7,843 nucleotides of DNA. Source: Candidatus Sulfotelmatobacter sp. Its GTDB lineage: Bacteria; Acidobacteriota; Terriglobia; Terriglobales; Acidobacteriaceae. Location of the stretch: the NCBI GenBank assembly GCA_030037575.1, contig JASHRB010000567.1:1-7843 (forward strand), given 5' to 3'. The notes beneath the pieces are model-generated. The model ran no database searches. It saw nothing but the letters and a program-made list of their open reading frames with translations, and was not told where the DNA came from. Every line of letters begins with the position of its first letter. Position 1 is the first letter of the stretch. Both the position numbers and the translations under genes were made by a program. Shown here one piece after another: positions 4,747 to 7,843 of this stretch.

Positions 4747-7566
4747 GTGATGCCCGAATCCATCGACTGGCCCAGTCGTCCTCCGTCTCCCCACCGCCGC
4801 CGCTTTCTGATTCTTCTTGCCCTGGTTGCTTTTCTGATCTTCAGCAGCGGCACCGCTCTTTCGTACTACGTGAATCTTCTCTGGTTCGGCACGCTTGGAT
4901 ATGAAAACGTCTATCGCACAACTCTGAGTCTTCAGTGGTTCGTGTTCGTCGTTTTCTTGGCCGCGACATTTGTCATTCTCTACGGATGGTTTCTCGTCCT
5001 TCGCCGCGCTTATAAACCCGACCTGCTCGATGGCGGCGTGATTTTCATCGGCCGCCAGCCGGTGAAATTGCCGGTCGAGCGCATCATGAGTTTCATCGCG
5101 AAGCTGGTCTTTGTGGTGATTGCGCTCGCTACCGGCGCCGGCATGATGGCTGAATGGGACACTTTCGCGCTGTATTGGTATGCGCAGCGAAATCTCGCCT
5201 CAGTTACCGATCCTATTTTCGGCCGCCCGCTTCACTTTTATCTGTTCACTCTTCCCGTCTGGCAGTTGGTCGCGGGCTGGCTGCTGACCATCGCCATCAT
5301 CGCCTGCATCGTGTCACTCTTCTTTGTTCTCGTTACCGGTAGCGCCCATATTTTGTCCGCGCATCGCGGCAGATCCATTCCCCGCTCCTGGCGCGGAGTC
5401 TCAATCGCGGTCGCTTTTTTGCTGCTGGTCATCGCACTCCAGGTCTATCTCAGCCGCTTCGGAGCTCTGTTTGAAGAGCGCACCATTTTCAGCGGCGTTT
5501 CCTACACCGATGCGCACATTACGCTCACCGGCTTGCTGATTGTTTGTGCGGCGCTGATCGTCGGCGCAGTTATTGCCCTCATCAACATCGTGAAGGCGCC
5601 GCGCGTGCGCTGGCTGGTGATGTCGGCCGTTCCTGCGGTGGGATGTTATCTCGTTCTGCAGTTGGTCGCGTGGTATGTCGGCAGCTTCATCGTCAAGCCC
5701 AACGAGTTGGATCGCGAGCGTCCCTATATTGCCCACAATATCGAACTAACCCGGCAGGCCTACGGATTGGATCGCGTTTCGCAGCGTGAATTTCCCGCCG
5801 AAACTTCCGTCGAGGCGACCGACGCCGCAAATAACCAAGCCACATTGCAGAACATTCGTCTTTGGGACTGGCGCGCCCTGCAGGACACCCTTCGCCAGAT
5901 TCAGGAGATTCGCACTTATTACGACTTTCCGGATATAGATATCGATCGTTACGAGATCGATGGCAATGTTCGCCAGGTCATGCTCGCCGCCCGCGAGTTA
6001 AGTGCCGACAAGCTTCCCGAGGGCAGCCGCAATTGGATCAATGAGAGGCTTATCTACACCCACGGCTACGGCATCACCATGAATCCCGTGAATGGATTCA
6101 CTCCCGAGGGCCTGCCTACGCTGATCTTGAGTAATATGCCGGTACAAAGCACCGTGCCCAGCATTCAGATAACACGTCCCGAGATCTACTTCGGAGAGCT
6201 CACTGCCAACGATGTTTACGTCAAGACCAAGCAGCAGGAATTCAACTATCCCCAGGGCCAGACCAACAATCTCACCGAGTACGAGGGCACGGGTGGCATT
6301 CCGCTCAGGGGATTCGTGCGCCGCATCCTTATCGCGTTGAATGAAGGCGACACAACAAAACTTCCCTTTAGTGACGACATCACTCCGCAAAGCCGTCTGC
6401 TTATGCGCCGCAACGTTCGCGATCGCGTAACTGCGCTCGCTCCGTTCCTCACTTACGAGCCCGATCCCTACATTGTCATCTCCGACAGCGGCCGTCTGTT
6501 CTGGATGCTCGATGCATTCACCACGTCCGACAGCTATCCTTACTCGAGCCACTATCTCCTGAACAACAATTCGCTGAATTACATGCGGAACAGCGTCAAA
6601 GTCGTCATTGACGCTTACGACGGCACCGCGACTTTCTACGCCTTCGATCCTCAGGACCCAATCATCAACGCGTATCGCCAGATTTTTCCTTCCTTATTTA
6701 AAGACGCTTCCGCTATGCCGCCCGATCTGCGCAAGCATGTGCGCTACCCGGAGTTGTTGCTCAAGCTGCAGGCCTCTGTCTATGCGCTCTATCACATGAC
6801 CGATCCCGAAGTCTTTTACAACCGTGAAGACCTGTGGACCGTGGCAACCGAAGTTGGTTTGAGCGAGACCGGTGCGCAGCGCACGCAAATCATGGAGCCG
6901 AATTTTGTTCTCATGAAGCTGCCCGGTGAAAGCAACGTGGAATTCGTCAATATCCTGCCCTTCACGCCAGCCAACCGCAATAATTTGATCGGCTGGATCG
7001 CCGGTCGCAGCGACGGCGCTCATTACGGCACCTCAGTCGTCTATGACTTTCCAAAAACCAGGTTGGTCGATGGTCCCCTTCAGATTGAAGCCCGCATCGA
7101 TCAGAATGCTCAGCTCTCCGGGCAATTGACGCTCTGGAATCAGCAAGGCTCGCACGTGCGCCGCGGAACTCTGCTGGTCATTCCCTGCGGCAAGGCGCTC
7201 TTGTATGCCGAGGCGATCTATCTTCAGGCCGAGCGAAGCCCTATGCCTGAACTGCGTCTCGTTGTGCTCGCGCTGCAAGATCGCCTCGTATATGGTCCGA
7301 CTTTCGACGCGGCGATGAGAGCGATGTTCGGGAATGAAGCTTCGTCATTAACCGCCACAGCTGCACCTGCCATCGAGCTCGCACCCGGCTCCGCGGCGCC
7401 CATTCCAGCCAAATCTGGCGCCGATCTCAATTCTCTGATTTCCGGTGCGGCCAAAGACCTGGCCGATTATCAACGGCTCACCGCCGAAGGCAAGCTCGGT
7501 GAAGCCGGGCAGAAGCTGGAACAGCTCAAGCAGAAGCTGGATGAGCTCAATCGCCTCAAGAAATAG
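4747..7566 (+). CDS. UPF0182 (COG1615) family integral membrane protein
   Basis: 939 residues, within the usual 900-1000 range. Seven hydrophobic segments lie near residues 20-42, 64-84, 115-134, 171-197, 217-236, 260-282 and 288-312. The family signature NELDRERPYIAHNIELTRQA (residues 319-338) opens a large, mostly soluble domain that is probably extracytoplasmic. Other family blocks are GFTPEGLPTLILSNMP, the YFGEL region, VVIDAYDGTATFYAFDPQDP and VEFVNILPFTPANRNNLIGW. The end is an Ala/Pro-rich linker (about 860-890) followed by a Lys/Glu/Leu-rich helix, EAGQKLEQLKQKLDELNRLK, likely a coiled coil. The family has no established function. The start is GTG at 4747 or the adjoining ATG at 4750; a GGAG at 4730-4733 is farther away than ideal and GAAG at 4739-4742 closer but weak. 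It appears intact and monocistronic, bounded by gene remnants on both sides. Confidence 0.93.
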   Translation: MMPESIDWPSRPPSPHRRRFLILLALVAFLIFSSGTALSYYVNLLWFGTLGYENVYRTTLSLQWFVFVVFLAATFVILYGWFLVLRRAYKPDLLDGGVIFIGRQPVKLPVERIMSFIAKLVFVVIALATGAGMMAEWDTFALYWYAQRNLASVTDPIFGRPLHFYLFTLPVWQLVAGWLLTIAIIACIVSLFFVLVTGSAHILSAHRGRSIPRSWRGVSIAVAFLLLVIALQVYLSRFGALFEERTIFSGVSYTDAHITLTGLLIVCAALIVGAVIALINIVKAPRVRWLVMSAVPAVGCYLVLQLVAWYVGSFIVKPNELDRERPYIAHNIELTRQAYGLDRVSQREFPAETSVEATDAANNQATLQNIRLWDWRALQDTLRQIQEIRTYYDFPDIDIDRYEIDGNVRQVMLAARELSADKLPEGSRNWINERLIYTHGYGITMNPVNGFTPEGLPTLILSNMPVQSTVPSIQITRPEIYFGELTANDVYVKTKQQEFNYPQGQTNNLTEYEGTGGIPLRGFVRRILIALNEGDTTKLPFSDDITPQSRLLMRRNVRDRVTALAPFLTYEPDPYIVISDSGRLFWMLDAFTTSDSYPYSSHYLLNNNSLNYMRNSVKVVIDAYDGTATFYAFDPQDPIINAYRQIFPSLFKDASAMPPDLRKHVRYPELLLKLQASVYALYHMTDPEVFYNREDLWTVATEVGLSETGAQRTQIMEPNFVLMKLPGESNVEFVNILPFTPANRNNLIGWIAGRSDGAHYGTSVVYDFPKTRLVDGPLQIEARIDQNAQLSGQLTLWNQQGSHVRRGTLLVIPCGKALLYAEAIYLQAERSPMPELRLVVLALQDRLVYGPTFDAAMRAMFGNEASSLTATAAPAIELAPGSAAPIPAKSGADLNSLISGAAKDLADYQRLTAEGKLGEAGQKLEQLKQKLDELNRLKK

Positions 7567-7577
7567 ATTTCCACTCC

Positions 7578-7763
7578 GATGTTGGGATGGTTGAGCGCCG
7601 ATGCCGCGTTCGCCTCACACCGAAATCGCTCCCAGGGCCTGACGGTCTCGGCAGATATCTTCGGGCGGAAACTTGAGGGCCACAAAGCGATCCAGACGGA
7701 TGTCCTGCGCCTTGTAAACGAAACCCATGCTGCCGCCACCAGCTTTTCGAGGATGCAGTAGTT
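7578..7763 (-). pseudogene. Ser/Thr protein kinase (PknB type) N-lobe remnant, frameshifted and truncated
   Basis: Switching frames twice restores a kinase N-lobe: NYCILEKL (7763-7740), then [20 protein letters not shown] with the Gly-rich loop, [16 protein letters not shown] with the ATP-binding Lys, then [18 protein letters not shown] (to 7578) with the helix C Glu. A G is missing near 7738-7741 and an extra G sits in the run at 7631-7633. The chain stops after 'NHPNI', before the catalytic loop, and the next bases are the tail of the UPF0182 gene, so over three quarters of the kinase domain is gone. Such membrane-linked kinases are abundant in Acidobacteriota. No start codon is obvious upstream. 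It cannot make an active kinase. Confidence 0.78.
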
Positions 7764-7817
7764 CGTGCAGGAAAGGAGCTGGTTAATGAAGCGGAGCAAA
7801 TGGCTGCCACCCGAAGC

Positions 7818-7823
7818 TATAAT
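7818..7823 (+). promoter_or_regulatory. Possible -10 box of a gene beyond the right edge
   Basis: A perfect TATAAT in the context GCTATAATTG, similar to the context of the tRNA-Phe promoter -10. No clear -35 is visible 16-18 bp upstream, and no downstream gene is in the window, so this is only a candidate. Confidence 0.25.
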
Positions 7824-7843
7824 TGCCTCTCCCGTGCAGCCTT

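Noticed and set aside
5998..6552. Minus-strand 184-codon frame within the UPF0182 gene
   Set aside because: Antisense shadow; the plus strand encodes conserved UPF0182 blocks throughout this interval.
1..7843. CRISPR array, retron, toxin-antitoxin pair or other defence cassette
   Set aside because: No regularly spaced repeats, no reverse transcriptase, nuclease or paired small toxin-like genes are seen; apart from the tRNA and nfo end the intact genes are TPR, PEBP and UPF0182.

Overview
The window looks like a chromosomal segment of an Acidobacteriota-type soil bacterium. This is an inference from gene content: a large UPF0182 membrane protein, a TPR lipoprotein, the debris of a PknB-type Ser/Thr kinase and of a TIGR03803-type repeat protein, and a tyrosine recombinase of a kind I associate with that phylum. 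No marker gene proves the phylum.

Layout. Bases 1-179 (+) are the C-terminal end of a deoxyribonuclease IV (Nfo), which runs tail to tail into, and overlaps by 80 bp, a large minus-strand TPR lipoprotein gene (100-2415). Upstream of the TPR gene on the same strand is an exported YbhB/YbcL (PEBP) family protein (2493-3077). Further upstream are two doubtful small minus-strand ORFs (3228-3320 and 3231 downward) joined by an ATGA overlap. Bases 3321-3535 form a dense regulatory interval: a spaced direct repeat, a perfect palindrome lying on the -35 box of a good sigma70 promoter with an extended -10, and a leader able to fold into several stems. This leads into a complete tRNA-Phe(GAA) gene (3536-3611).

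Bases 3612-4508 are a graveyard beside the tRNA 3' end: a 5'-truncated tyrosine recombinase with two compensating frameshifts but all catalytic residues still readable (3675-4271), an unassigned junction, and the last repeat of a TIGR03803-type protein (4440-4508). This fits an old tRNA-targeted integration that has decayed. A hairpin element at 4554-4578 shares a 14-bp core with the palindrome in front of the tRNA, differing only by one compensatory base-pair change.

Bases 4747-7566 (+) encode a full-length UPF0182 protein with seven membrane segments and a large extracytoplasmic domain. Right behind its stop, on the opposite strand, is a frameshifted piece of a Ser/Thr kinase N-lobe (7578-7763). 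A -10-like TATAAT near the right edge may belong to a gene beyond the window.

There is no CRISPR array, no recognisable defence cassette and no complete mobile element. The intact genes serve DNA repair, envelope or protein scaffolding, a ligand-binding or export-related function, translation and an unknown membrane function. They do not form one pathway. The least explained signals are the tRNA-Phe leader with its palindrome and the shared palindromic core.
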